Assembly (NCBI GenBank): GCA_944387065.1
Contig: CALXDM010000003.1
Coordinates: forward strand, 1 to 64,000
Direction: 5' to 3'
DNA from: an uncultured Oscillospiraceae bacterium
GTDB taxonomy: Bacteria; Bacillota; Clostridia; Oscillospirales; Oscillospiraceae
DNA length: 64,000 nt
The translations under genes and the position numbers were made by a program. The notes beneath the pieces are model-generated. The model was not told where the DNA came from and did no database searches. It saw only the letters and a list, made by a program, of their open reading frames with translations. Of this stretch, positions 1-8,097 are shown piece by piece; position 1 is the first letter of the stretch; each line of letters opens with the position of its first letter.

Positions 1-74
1 GATGGATTCGAACCATCGAAGGCAAAGCCAGCAGATTTACAGTCTGTCCCCTTTGGCCACTTGGGTACTCCTCC
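1..74 (-). tRNA. tRNA-Tyr (GTA), 3' end cut by window edge
   Basis: The reverse strand gives a tRNA body starting GGAGGAGTACCC with anticodon GTA in the loop CTGTAAA, a long variable arm typical of bacterial tRNA-Tyr, and a TTCGAATCC T-loop. The acceptor 3' strand lies outside the window. It is probably co-transcribed with the tRNA-Thr just upstream. Confidence 0.95.
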
Positions 75-95
75 ATATGGAATAAAAAGTGAAAA

Positions 96-171
96 TGGAG
101 CTGGTGGACGGATTCGAACCCCCGACCTGCTGATTACAAATCAGCTGCTCTACCAGCTGAGCTACACCAGC
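96..171 (-). tRNA. tRNA-Thr (TGT)
   Basis: The reverse strand folds as a 76-nt tRNA. The acceptor pairs GCTGGTG with CACCAGC, the anticodon loop reads TTTGTAA (anticodon TGT), and the T-loop is TTCGAATCC. The CCA end is encoded (96-98). It is the first gene behind the consensus promoter at 204-232 and precedes tRNA-Tyr by 22 nt. Confidence 0.96.
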
Positions 172-203
172 ACACAGCACACTTCACATTTGCAGCGAAA
201 ATT

Positions 204-232
204 ATTATATCAGGAGGGCATGGGCTTGTCAA
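204..232 (-). promoter_or_regulatory. Sigma-A promoter of the tRNA-Thr/tRNA-Tyr unit
   Basis: On the reverse strand TTGACA (232-227) and TATAAT (209-204) are both perfect consensus boxes, separated by exactly 17 nt. Transcription would start about 8 nt before the window's tRNA-Thr leader. Confidence 0.9.
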
Positions 233-300
233 CACTTTTGTGGAGGCGGAGGGAAAAAAGGGGCTGGGGCTCCACAGGGGCGGCAGGGGCGCCGGGCGGG

Positions 301-472
301 GTGCGCTGCGGTCTGTGCCGGGGGGCGCTGTACCAGGGGGAGCCCTATTTTCTGCTGGAGGGGGCAGAAAGTCTGTGAGGTATGCCTGGAGCGGTATGCC
401 CGCCGGCGGTTTGCCCACCGGCTGCGCCGGGTGGGGGAAGGGAAGGAGGAGAGGGAAGATGACCATCTATGA
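301..472 (+). pseudogene. Frameshifted small zinc-ribbon protein
   Basis: One frame reads RCGLCRGALYQGEPYF and ends early at a TGA (376-378). The next frame carries the natural continuation KVCEVCLERYARRRFAHRL and stops at 470-472. Together they give two CxxC knuckles about 25 residues apart, a zinc-ribbon layout. One extra G in the run at 360-364 (GAGGGGGCAG) explains the shift: removing it gives LLEGQKVCEVC. The repaired stop would overlap the ATG of the next gene, so this belongs to the same small operon. The start (GTG 301 or just upstream) is uncertain. It could be a real pseudogene or a homopolymer sequencing error. Confidence 0.6.
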
Positions 473-695
473 GCTGGGGCTGCAGTACGGGGCGGCGGCC
501 ATGGTGCTGCGCGGACGCATTGTGGAGTTGGAGCAGGCGCTGGGCCAGGCGGGGGACGAACTGGCCCGGCAGCAGCTCCAGGGCAGGATCCGCCCGCTGC
601 GCCTGATGTACCGGGAGACCCGGGCGGTGGCCCGGCACTTGCAGCGATACTACCGCCACCACCGGCGGGCAGGCACAGGAAGAGAGGAGGAGTGA
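459..695 (+). CDS. Small helical protein of unknown function
   Basis: This is a 78-residue protein starting MTIYELGLQY and rich in charged and Leu residues, predicted to be mostly helical (ending in a basic RYYRHHRRAG tail). No catalytic motif is visible. The start is chosen because a GGAGGAGAGGG ribosome site precedes the ATG and the upstream frameshifted zinc-ribbon frame overlaps it by 14 nt. The stop overlaps the GTG at 692 of the sigma-like gene. Translational coupling of three small genes suggests one complex or regulatory unit. The function is not known to me. Confidence 0.6.
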   Translation: MTIYELGLQYGAAAMVLRGRIVELEQALGQAGDELARQQLQGRIRPLRLMYRETRAVARHLQRYYRHHRRAGTGREEE

Positions 696-697
696 GC

Positions 698-1015
698 ATG
701 AAGAAGATTTCCTATGACAACACCTTTGGCATGGTGGATTTGGCGGTGTACAGCACCATGATGGCCCAGGACAACCGGGAGCAGATCGGGCGGCTGAAGC
801 GCAACCTGACCCATGCCCTGCGTCAAGACATCACTCCCCGGCAGCGGGAGTACATGATGCTCTACTACGGCCAGAATTTGAGCATGGAGGCCATCGCCCA
901 AAAGCTGGGGGTGAATAAGTCCACCGTCTCCAGAACGCTCAAGCGGGGCAGGCAGCGGCTATACCGCTGCCTGCGGTATGGGGCGGCCAACCTGCTGGAG
1001 CAGGCGGAGTGCTGA
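698..1015 (+). CDS. Sigma-70 region 4-like DNA-binding protein
   Basis: This 105-residue protein has a C-terminal helix-turn-helix (about residues 48-90: ITPRQREYMMLYYGQNLSM, then IAQKLGVNKSTVSRTLKRG), as in sigma-70 region 4 and related small sigma-like regulators. There is no region 2, so it is not a complete sigma factor. ATG 698 is preferred over GTG 692 because AGGAGG ends 7 nt before it. It is the last gene of the small-protein operon and is followed by a strong palindromic terminator. It probably regulates transcription, but its target is unknown. Confidence 0.7.
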   Translation: MKKISYDNTFGMVDLAVYSTMMAQDNREQIGRLKRNLTHALRQDITPRQREYMMLYYGQNLSMEAIAQKLGVNKSTVSRTLKRGRQRLYRCLRYGAANLLEQAEC

Positions 1016-1020
1016 GCGAA

Positions 1021-1057
1021 GGCCGGGGGCCCGGCATATGCCGGGCCCCCGGCCTTT
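1021..1057. terminator. Bidirectional terminator
   Basis: A fully palindromic 34-nt GC-rich hairpin (1021-1054) is followed by a short T run. It sits between convergent genes ending at 1015 (+) and 1056 (-). Confidence 0.8.
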
Positions 1058-1691
1058 AATCCAGATCCTCATTCCCGCAGGCGCCAATGAGCTGCTTGGC
1101 GTAGGGGAGGGTGAGGATGGTATCGCACAGGGTATGCCACTCGGCCAGCTTGTGGTTGCGGCGGGCGAAGTAGATGGTGGCCAGCACCTCGTAGTTGAGG
1201 GAAACGGTGCGCATCTGGTTATAGCTGGCGGGCAGCAGCTGGATCAGGTCATACCAGTCTGCCCGGTCCTTGCCGTCCAGATAGCGTAGGCGGACCTGTT
1301 CCAGGTAGCCGATGAACCCCTCAAACTGTTCCAGGGAGCGGGGGGTCATGTGGTCGGTGCTGAAGTCGGCCAGGGTGAAGGGGGCGGCATGGATCTTGTG
1401 CATGGTGGAGGTGGAGTTGGCAACGGTGCCAACCTTGTAGGTGTCAAACTCCTTCCACCAGTACAGAGGGGCGGTGATGTCCATGGACACCAGGATCTGA
1501 CGGATGAACTTCCGGTGATCGCTGCCCGCCCGGCACAGCCGGACGGCCAGATCCAGGTCATTCTTCCCCAGCACGTACTCCCCCGCGGGGCTGTAGGCAC
1601 TGTCACTTCTGGCCCAGCTGTTCAAGGGGTTGCGAGCCCCCCGCATGGCGTTCTCCAGGTTCATGACGCAGATGTGATCGGTGGTAAGCAT
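1056..1691 (-). CDS. ThyX-like protein of unknown function
   Basis: The protein is 211 residues long. The central segment (DHRKFIRQILVSMDITAPLYWWKEFDTYKVGT, read in two pieces) resembles proteins related to FAD-dependent thymidylate synthase ThyX, in which an Arg/His-rich segment binds dUMP and flavin. The canonical RHRxxSxxxxSxR signature is not seen, so thymidylate synthesis is not claimed. The gene follows the zinc-ribbon/SH3 protein gene by 36 nt on the same strand and probably shares its promoter. Product identity rests on family resemblance I recall, and the function is unknown. Confidence 0.5.
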   Translation of the reverse strand: MLTTDHICVMNLENAMRGARNPLNSWARSDSAYSPAGEYVLGKNDLDLAVRLCRAGSDHRKFIRQILVSMDITAPLYWWKEFDTYKVGTVANSTSTMHKIHAAPFTLADFSTDHMTPRSLEQFEGFIGYLEQVRLRYLDGKDRADWYDLIQLLPASYNQMRTVSLNYEVLATIYFARRNHKLAEWHTLCDTILTLPYAKQLIGACGNEDLD

Positions 1692-1727
1692 GGGTCGCCA
1701 CCTCCTGAAAGTGTGATGGGCTCGTGG

Positions 1728-2825
1728 TCAGGCGGGGGAGAGATACTCCCCCAGCACATAGCCGGTGGTGGTCTCCCCGCCGGGGCCGGAGAAGGTGATC
1801 TCATACCAGCCGTCCCCTGCGTTGGCGGACACGGTGACCCGGTTGCCGTTGAGCAGGCTGGCCAGGATGCCATAGGTGGTGCCCGGGCCGGAGCGCACCC
1901 GCAGACCGCTGTCGGCGTTGACCACCACAGCGTCATCGCCGGGGGCCAGCCCGCTGGGGGCAGGGGTGTTGACGACAGGGGGCTGGGTGACAATAGGAGG
2001 CTGGGTGGCCACCGGGGTGGGAACCACCGGGGGATCGCTGGCTACGACAGCGGCCCCCTGGCAGGTGACGACGCATTGGGTGGTCAGCCCACCGGCCTCC
2101 ACGGTGATAATGGCCTGGCCGCTGGAGGCGGTCTGGTTGACGTTGGTCACCCGGCCGGTGGAGTCCACAATGGCCAGCTGATCATTGGAGGAGGACCAGA
2201 CGGCCACTCCAGCCCAGTCAGCGGGCAGGACGGAGAGGATGAGCTGATAGCTGCCGCCGGAGGACAGGGTGAGCTGGGCGGTGTTGAGGGACAGACTGGC
2301 CAGCCCGGAACTGGGCTGCTGGCTGCTGGAATCAGCGGAGGCCGTCGTCTCGGAGCTCTGGCGCAGCTGGGGATAGATCACGGTAAAGACGATGACCAGC
2401 GCCGCGGCGATGATCACCAGGGAGCACAGGAAGGTGATCAGCCGGGGCCAGTTGATGGGCTCAGGCGCGCGGCGCTCAGACGGCTCGCCTGGACCGGCCG
2501 GTGGGGGCGCGGCGGCCGCCCGCCGGCCAGGGGTGGAGCGAGCCGGCGCCCCAGCGCGGTGGGCGCCGCCGGAGGCCAGGCGCTTGCCCCCCTTTGGTCG
2601 GGGCGGGCGAACGGGGAACGGCTCGTCGTCAAAGGCGCCCTGGCCGTCAAAGACATACCCGCCGTCCTCGCTGTCCATGTCCAGCACGTCGTGGGGCAGC
2701 TCATGGGCAGGATGGGCGGTCTGGGGCGGCTGGCCACAAAAGGGGCAGCGCTTGTAGGTGGCGCTGTAATCTTCCCCGCAGGCGTCACAGTGGAGCAGAC
2801 CTTCCAGGTTGCTTCTTCGGGGCAT
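1728..2825 (-). CDS. Membrane protein with zinc ribbon, Ig-like and SH3 domains
   Basis: This is a 365-residue protein. The N-terminus is a zinc ribbon (CDACGEDY and CPFCGQPP, residues 12-34). A Pro/Arg-rich cytoplasmic linker follows, then one membrane helix near residue 125 (ITFLCSLVIIAAALVIVFTV). An Ig-like segment comes next (LSLNTAQLTLSSGGSYQLIL, bacterial Ig-like group 2 type), then a Pro/Thr linker, and last a bacterial SH3 domain (DSGLRVRSGPGTTYGILA). The architecture suggests an outward-facing wall-binding domain linked to a cytoplasmic zinc ribbon. ATG 2825 is chosen over upstream ATGs because GGAGGG precedes it. Its promoter is at 2863-2891. Confidence 0.8.
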   Translation of the reverse strand: MPRRSNLEGLLHCDACGEDYSATYKRCPFCGQPPQTAHPAHELPHDVLDMDSEDGGYVFDGQGAFDDEPFPVRPPRPKGGKRLASGGAHRAGAPARSTPGRRAAAAPPPAGPGEPSERRAPEPINWPRLITFLCSLVIIAAALVIVFTVIYPQLRQSSETTASADSSSQQPSSGLASLSLNTAQLTLSSGGSYQLILSVLPADWAGVAVWSSSNDQLAIVDSTGRVTNVNQTASSGQAIITVEAGGLTTQCVVTCQGAAVVASDPPVVPTPVATQPPIVTQPPVVNTPAPSGLAPGDDAVVVNADSGLRVRSGPGTTYGILASLLNGNRVTVSANAGDGWYEITFSGPGGETTTGYVLGEYLSPA

Positions 2826-2862
2826 ATGGGATCCCTCCATTGTCGATCGGATCATACTCTTA

Positions 2863-2891
2863 ATACTACACGGTTCGAGCCAATCCGTCAA
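2863..2891 (-). promoter_or_regulatory. Sigma-A promoter of the zinc-ribbon/SH3 gene
   Basis: On the reverse strand TTGACG (2891-2886) and TAGTAT (2868-2863) are separated by 17 nt, about 40 nt before the ATG at 2825. Confidence 0.65.
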
Positions 2892-2947
2892 TCCTTTTTT
2901 ATTATGTCTACCGATGGGGCGGCCGCAGCCCGCGGTGCAGGCGGGGC

Positions 2948-2976
2948 TTGCGCACCGGCTGGGAAGGGGGTATAAT
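2948..2976 (+). promoter_or_regulatory. Sigma-A promoter of the AAA+ ATPase gene
   Basis: TTGCGC (2948-2953) and a perfect TATAAT (2971-2976) are separated by 17 nt. The predicted start of transcription near 2983 makes ATG 3026, not the ATG inside the -10 box, the credible start codon. Confidence 0.8.
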
Positions 2977-3025
2977 GAGGGGCAAAAAGGCGGCCGCCCG
3001 GCGGCCCTGGAAAGGATGTGCGGCC

Positions 3026-4459
3026 ATGGCCCAGCCGATGACCCCAGCCGTTGTGCACAAACAGTATGACGAGGCGATGACTGCTTTCCGCCGCCAGCTG
3101 CGGGATCCCGCCGCCCGGGTTGCCTTTGGACGGGAGTCGGACGGGTTTTTGCGGGACTGCGCCTGCGGGGTGTGGCAGGCCGGCCAGGAGGGGATCACAC
3201 CGCTGTACGTGGAGTGCTACAACGCCATCTACGCCAAGGGCAACCCGGTGCCCACCGCCCTGTTCTGGGAGCTGGCCACGGCGGTGAGCGAATATTCCGG
3301 CTTTGTCTTGCCCGGTTTCTTCCGCAGGATGGTGCGGGCTGACCTGGAGCTGGGCAGCGGGTACAGCCGCCGCTTTGTGGATACCTTCACCCTGATGCTG
3401 CTGCTGTTCGCGGCGGTGGACGGCAAGGTGAGCGAGGGGGAGGCGGGGTTTGTCAACGCCTGCGCCGACTCGCTGAGCGCCTACTGCGACCAGGCGGGGC
3501 TTCCTGGCGGGCGGGGTGAGCTGGATGTGCGGGACTTTGTGACCCGCCCCGCCCCGGATATGCCCGGCCCTGCCAGGCGGCTCCAGCCGGAGGGGCCGGA
3601 CCGGCTGGCGGACCAGGAGGACGCGCCTCCCAAGGAAACGGTGGAGTCGCTGCTGGCCGAGCTGGACGGGCTGTGCGGGCTGGAGAAGGTCAAGGAGGAT
3701 GTGAGGAGCCTGATCAATCTGGTCAAGGTGCGCAAGCTGCGCCAGCAGGAGGGGCTGCCCGTCCCGCCGCTGTCCCTGCACCTGGTGTTCCTGGGCAATC
3801 CGGGCACGGGCAAGACCACGGTGGCCCGGCTGCTGGCCCGGATCTACCACGCCATTGGTGTGCTCAGCAAGGGGCAGCTGGTGGAGGTGGACCGGTCGGG
3901 GCTGGTGGCTGGCTTTGTGGGGCAGACCGCGCTGAAGACCCAGGAGGTGATCCAAAGGGCCCAGGGCGGGGTGCTATTTATCGACGAGGCCTATGCCCTG
4001 GCCAACCAGGAGGCCCCCAACGACTTTGGCCGGGAGGCCATCGAGGTGCTGCTCAAGGGGATGGAGGACCACCGGGACGACCTAATCGTCATTGTGGCCG
4101 GATACACCCGGCTGATGCAGAACTTCATCCACGCCAACCCCGGTCTGGAGAGCCGGTTCAACAAGTATTTCTACTTTGAGGACTACCGGGGGGAGCAGCT
4201 GATGGAAATCTTCTGCGGCCTGTGTGAGCGCAACGGCTATACCTTGGACGAGGACGCGGCCAAGGCCGCCCGGCGGGCCTTTCAGAAGATGTATGACCAC
4301 CGGGACGAGCACTTTGGCAACGCCCGGGACGTGCGCAACGTGTTTGAGACGGCGGTGGCTCGGCAGGCAAACCGGCTGGCGGGGATGGCGGCACCGGGGA
4401 AGCAGGCGTTGATGACCCTCTCGCTGGAGGACCTGGATCTGACCGGGCAGGAGGGGTGA
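3026..4459 (+). CDS. AAA+ ATPase, SpoVK/CbbX type, with TerB-like N-terminus
   Basis: The protein is 477 residues long. The N-terminal part (about 90-160) contains LLLFAAVDGKVSEGEAGFV, which resembles the TerB fold. The AAA+ module has Walker A GNPGTGKT (257-264), Walker B VLFIDEAY (316-323), a sensor-1 region IVIVAGYT and an arginine-finger segment NPGLESRFNKY. This subfamily includes SpoVK of sporulation and the Rubisco activase CbbX, which remodel protein partners using ATP. No Rubisco or sporulation neighbour is present, so the client is unknown. RBS AAGGA precedes ATG 3026. The gene is monocistronic and is followed by the tRNA-Leu promoter. Confidence 0.85.
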   Translation: MAQPMTPAVVHKQYDEAMTAFRRQLRDPAARVAFGRESDGFLRDCACGVWQAGQEGITPLYVECYNAIYAKGNPVPTALFWELATAVSEYSGFVLPGFFRRMVRADLELGSGYSRRFVDTFTLMLLLFAAVDGKVSEGEAGFVNACADSLSAYCDQAGLPGGRGELDVRDFVTRPAPDMPGPARRLQPEGPDRLADQEDAPPKETVESLLAELDGLCGLEKVKEDVRSLINLVKVRKLRQQEGLPVPPLSLHLVFLGNPGTGKTTVARLLARIYHAIGVLSKGQLVEVDRSGLVAGFVGQTALKTQEVIQRAQGGVLFIDEAYALANQEAPNDFGREAIEVLLKGMEDHRDDLIVIVAGYTRLMQNFIHANPGLESRFNKYFYFEDYRGEQLMEIFCGLCERNGYTLDEDAAKAARRAFQKMYDHRDEHFGNARDVRNVFETAVARQANRLAGMAAPGKQALMTLSLEDLDLTGQEG

Positions 4460-4470
4460 GACTTTTTCTC

Positions 4471-4499
4471 TTGCCTTTTTTCCGGTTTTGGGGTATAAT
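4471..4499 (+). promoter_or_regulatory. Sigma-A promoter of tRNA-Leu
   Basis: TTGCCT (4471-4476) and a perfect TATAAT (4494-4499) are 17 nt apart. The tRNA begins 13 nt downstream. Confidence 0.85.
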
Positions 4500-4512
4500 G
4501 CTCCTCGCATCT

Positions 4513-4599
4513 GCCGGTGTGTTGAAATTGGTAGACGAGGTGGATTCAAAATCCATTGCCAGCGATGGCGTGCGGGTTCGAGTCCCGCCACCGGCACCA
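4513..4599 (+). tRNA. tRNA-Leu (CAA)
   Basis: This is an 87-nt class II tRNA. The acceptor pairs GCCGGTG with CACCGGC, the anticodon loop is TTCAAAA (anticodon CAA), there is a long variable arm, the T-loop is TTCGAGTCC, and CCA is encoded at 4597-4599. An AT-rich island starts directly downstream, so the tRNA 3' end is a plausible integration site. I found no second copy of the 3' end to prove it. Confidence 0.96.
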
Positions 4600-4606
4600 T
4601 ATGAAC

Positions 4607-4662
4607 AGAGGGCGAAATTTGGAACTCAAAAATGAGATATCCAAATTTCGCCCTCTTTTTCT
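4607..4662 (+). terminator. Terminator after tRNA-Leu
   Basis: AGAGGGCGAAATTTGG (4607-4622) pairs perfectly with 4641-4656 over 16 bp, with an 18-nt loop and a T run at the end of the stem. Confidence 0.85.
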
Positions 4663-4663
4663 A

Positions 4664-5990
4664 TGCCGAAAACCGAGGATTCAAGCCACGTTTCCGTGGT
4701 CGCCCTCTTTTGTAGAAATAGGACATTCAAAAAGAAAAATGGAAAAACTGAAATGCAAAAATGAAAAAGAGTCAAATCCGAACCCGGAATTCTCATATTT
4801 TTGCGGATTCCTTTTCTTTGATCCAGTAATCCTGCTCTGTCTGTTCCGGAGTTTTATATTGTAGGGTAGAATGAGGACGTTCGGTATTGTAGAAGGCGAT
4901 AAAATGGGCGATTCCACTCATCAGATCCGCTTCCGACGTATAGTGTCTGCGGTATAACTCTTCTTTTTTGAAAATGGAAAAGAACGCTTCCGCAACCGCA
5001 TTGTCATGGGGGCGAGCTGTTCGGGAAAAAGACTGTTCTACTCCAAAGTCCTCCAACAGGTGAACGAACGCATAGGACATATACTGCGTTCCACGATCAC
5101 TATGGAACCTGAGCGCTGCATTTGGTTGCCTATCTGTGTAGGCCTGTTTAAAAGTCTTTGTAAGAAGTTGGGTGCTGCTTTTGTGGGAGATTCGATAGGA
5201 AATCACCTTCCGTGAAAACAGGTCTATGATGACGCAGAGATAATAATACTTGTCATGGAATTTAAAAACAGTGATATCGCTGACCCAGACTTGATTCGGC
5301 CGTTCGGTTCGGAACTGCTGCTGCAGGAAGTTTCTGTTTTGTCCCTTCTCCCATCTTTTGTATTCCTTCTTTGCAGTAGTGCTGACACTGCTGATTCCCA
5401 ACTCCTTCATAAGCTGAGAAACATATTTTTTGCTGGTTTTGACCCCTTGATTTTGGAGAATAGCGGTGATCTTGCCCACCCCATAGATTTGTCCGCTATC
5501 GTCATAAATGCTTTGAATCTGCGTTTTCAACTCCGCCCGCCGCTTAGCTGCAAGTGTGTCGCCTTTCTTATTTCGGAAAATGTGGTTGTAGAAAGTGCCC
5601 CGTGAGACCTCCAGTGCGTCACACAGGGTATGCACGCTGAACTGCCCGTAAAGTGGTTCCATGGCCTTGAGCTTTTCCTGCAAGGGCGAGGAAACCGTAC
5701 AGCTGACCGTCTTCAAGACCTGAATCATATCCTCCAATTTGCTGATCCTTCTTTTTAAGTATAGGAACTCCTGAGGAGTCACTACTGTACCCGTATCGGT
5801 CACAGTTTGTTGATAGGCTTGTATCCAGCGATAGAAGGTGCTGCGGGGAATTTGGTTCTCACTGCAAATTGAAATTACTGTTTCTCCGTCCTGGTAGCGT
5901 TTCACGAAGGCCATCTTCTCTTCTTTGGTGAATTTCATGTGGTTACCTCCTCGTATATTTTATATGGACATGGTAACACGAGGAGTGCAG
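4664..5990 (-). mobile_element. IS3-family insertion sequence, ends approximate
   Basis: The element is defined by its complete transposase gene (4793-5938). I could not find a convincing pair of terminal inverted repeats or a 3-4 bp target duplication by eye, so the limits given are only the non-coding flanks between the tRNA terminator and the next island gene. An inverted CCTCGT / ACGAGG pair lies just upstream of the transposase start (about 5951-5983) and may belong to the element's end or promoter. Confidence 0.55.
4793..5938 (-). CDS. IS3-family transposase (single-frame, DDE type)
   Basis: The protein is 381 residues long. The N-terminal helix-turn-helix (about 1-50) contains ISICSENQIPRSTFYRWIQ. 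A coiled segment and a second HTH (VSRGTFYNHIFRN) follow. The retroviral-integrase-like core has catalytic residues in WVSDIT (D), RFHSDRGTQY (D) and NAVAEAFFSIFKKEEL (E), ending with FYNTERPH. Unlike most IS3 elements, OrfA and OrfB are read in one frame without programmed frameshifting. All three catalytic residues are intact, so it may be active. Its low GC sets it apart from the chromosome. Confidence 0.92.
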   Translation of the reverse strand: MKFTKEEKMAFVKRYQDGETVISICSENQIPRSTFYRWIQAYQQTVTDTGTVVTPQEFLYLKRRISKLEDMIQVLKTVSCTVSSPLQEKLKAMEPLYGQFSVHTLCDALEVSRGTFYNHIFRNKKGDTLAAKRRAELKTQIQSIYDDSGQIYGVGKITAILQNQGVKTSKKYVSQLMKELGISSVSTTAKKEYKRWEKGQNRNFLQQQFRTERPNQVWVSDITVFKFHDKYYYLCVIIDLFSRKVISYRISHKSSTQLLTKTFKQAYTDRQPNAALRFHSDRGTQYMSYAFVHLLEDFGVEQSFSRTARPHDNAVAEAFFSIFKKEELYRRHYTSEADLMSGIAHFIAFYNTERPHSTLQYKTPEQTEQDYWIKEKESAKI

Positions 5991-6363
5991 GAGTTTGAAA
6001 TTACCCAGCCCCTTTACTAAGAAGCAGGCGCAGAGAAATGCTGACAGTTTGAGCGCTGCCGGTGTCTCTCTGTGCCTGCTTTTCTCGTTGAGAAATGGGG
6101 AATTTTGTGGTAAAATGACAATAATTTATCTTAAAGTGTTCTTAGATACAGGAAGGCCGCATGGAGTTATATTACTTATTCATGTTTTATTGGACATTGG
6201 GAATCGGTTTATAACAGCTTCTTCGTTTTTCAAAATGGAAGAGCGAAAATTTGAAAATGGGTTAATACTACTCTTTCAGACGAAATTACAACGAACTATA
6301 AAAGGTTTACAATATACTCCTTATATTATTATGGGAGACGTTCTTATGATTGGAGGTAGCAAA

Positions 6364-7405
6364 TTGATTAATTCAGACTTACCGATTACTAAATCTACCG
6401 AAGACACATTAAATAGATGTGCATTTGCTAAAAGCCTTGCAAAAACAATATTGAATTATTCCTTTCCATCTTCATTCACCATTGGTCTATACGGAGAATG
6501 GGGAAGTGGAAAAACCTCTCTGCTAAATATGGTGTTTGAAACTATCGAGGATATTGACAAGGATGCTGTAATTCTTAGGTTCAATCCATGGTTATGCACT
6601 GATCCCAAGCAACTCATAACCCAGTTCTTTAAACAAATGGCAACTGCAATACAGTTAAAAAAGCCGACAGCAGAAAAGGCGTGGGAATTGATTGATCAGT
6701 ACGCAGATATATTCGATATTACAAGTCTTATTCCTGGTGCAGGGACATTCTTTTCTGCACTAAGTAAATCATTCTACTTCTCGATTTTCATGTATTCGTT
6801 TAGTTTTTGAAGATGAAAGTGTCCAGCCATCGACATTAGCATTATTGCTACAAGATTTTGAAACCCAACTTGGACGATTTACAGAAAATGCATCAATTAG
6901 AGACGATGCTATATTTACCCTGCAAGAAGTTTTAGAATTAGAGACGATTTTTAAAAGACGCTCTGTAGATGCGATAGATTCCGGACTTGCATTGCGACAA
7001 TATCATGGTTTGAACTTTCTTTGGATTTTAGAACAAATAGATCCAGAACTTACTGCTAACAAAAAGAAATCAATTATCACCGATAATACTTCGCTTGTAA
7101 AAGTCATAAGCTATTGCACTTCCCTAGGAACCATAACTACAAAAATAGTTACAAAGACACGAGGAGTGGATCAGCAAGCAATTAAAGAATTTATTAATAT
7201 TGATGAAGCTTATCATCGAATTGAAGCATTCGTTAGCACTGACCAATTCCGTTTGCTTCCTAACGATGACCAAATGAATGCAATCGCATTCTTGCTGATT
7301 ATGGAAAGAGTCGAAGATGGCTCAGGCTTAGGAAATTATATAGCAGAAGATGCTGTAATAAGAATGCTAAATCAATTAGAAAACCAAAAATCTATTGATG
7401 AGTAA
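6364..7405 (+). pseudogene. KAP-family P-loop NTPase, internally deleted and frameshifted
   Basis: The N-terminal part starts at TTG 6364 (GGAGG sits 7 nt before it). It reads INSDLPITKSTEDTLNRCAF and has Walker A GLYGEWGSGKTS and the FNPWL motif typical of KAP NTPases, membrane-linked ATPases often tied to phage exclusion. It ends at about residue 148 with a stop near 6810. A second frame continues from about 6790 (RLVFEDESVQPSTLALLLQDF) to 7405. The Walker B region and the membrane insert are missing, so several hundred bases have been deleted with loss of frame. The gene cannot make a working ATPase. Confidence 0.7.
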
Positions 7406-7960
7406 TGCCTATACTGTAAGTTCGGACATTATGCTCATTTGGGGCCGTAAAGAAGCATTGGTTTTTGAATATAGGTCGAAAATTGAGTTTCAAAAAGTAT
7501 TCCGCGAAAATGAAAACGAAGCTCTTCTGAACCCGAAATTTCTATTTTCAGTGGGTATCTTTTTTGTCAACACAACCCAAACCAATATAATCCGAACTTG
7601 TTTCCGATCGGAGATGGGTTCGGATTATTTGTTTTCTTTGACTGATCCGAAAGCATATGCTTCCGCAACGGGGAAAAGCGCAGGCCTACCTCCAAGGCGA
7701 GAGGACCTCGGAATAAAGAAGTGACCCCATAAACGCAAAAGGACGGGCGAAGATGTCCTTATACTATGGATGGCCTTTGCGCATATTAGAAGTTCAAAAC
7801 ACTCTTTATGAATTTGGTTATATGACATACTGATATAAAGTATAAAGAATTTAATTTATTTCAAGGGGAGCCGGGCTTTTATTTTTTTCTGTCTGCTGTG
7901 GATCGTCTCAACCTTGCCACCTTCGGAGATGTTACACGCAAGGTGAGCAAGCTTTAGGGG
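7406..7960. other. AT-rich stretch without a convincing gene
   Basis: This stretch follows the KAP remnant. An open frame at 7395-7724 has no recognisable motif and no good ribosome site, so I do not call it. The only structure seen is the hairpin at 7587-7632. The rest looks like decayed island DNA. Confidence 0.5.
7587..7632 (+). terminator. Hairpin terminator in island
   Basis: ATAATCCGAAC (7587-7597) pairs perfectly with GTTCGGATTAT (7618-7628) and is followed by a T-rich tract. It may once have terminated the KAP transcript. Confidence 0.55.
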
Positions 7961-8066
7961 AGCTTTTGAGACTGCCATCATTGAGCGGTATCGATGCAGG
8001 GTGGCAACGCCCATTGCGTTCAGATCCAAACCCGACGGCAGAAACGAAAGGCAAATCTTTTCTATT
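7948..8066 (+). pseudogene. Possible relic of an IS256-type transposase
   Basis: One frame reads GAFETAIIERYR followed by a degenerate run ending KPDGRNERQIFSI. The FETAIIERYR piece resembles the N-terminal region of IS256/mutator-type transposases of Firmicutes. The remainder of the gene is absent and there is no start or stop structure. It is short, so chance resemblance is possible. Confidence 0.3.
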
Positions 8067-8097
8067 TGCATATACTGTATGCGAAGGAGGGATTTCC

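Noticed and set aside
1350-2975. Long forward open frame (541 codons) antisense to the zinc-ribbon/SH3 gene
   Set aside because: High GC keeps antisense frames open. The translation is Gly/Arg-rich low-complexity and the reverse strand has clear domains.
2971-2979. ATG inside TATAATG as start of the AAA+ gene
   Set aside because: It lies within the -10 box of the promoter and so cannot be on the mRNA. ATG 3026 has a ribosome site.
7395-7724. 109-codon forward frame in the island
   Set aside because: No motif, no convincing ribosome site, and it reads through the hairpin at 7587-7632.
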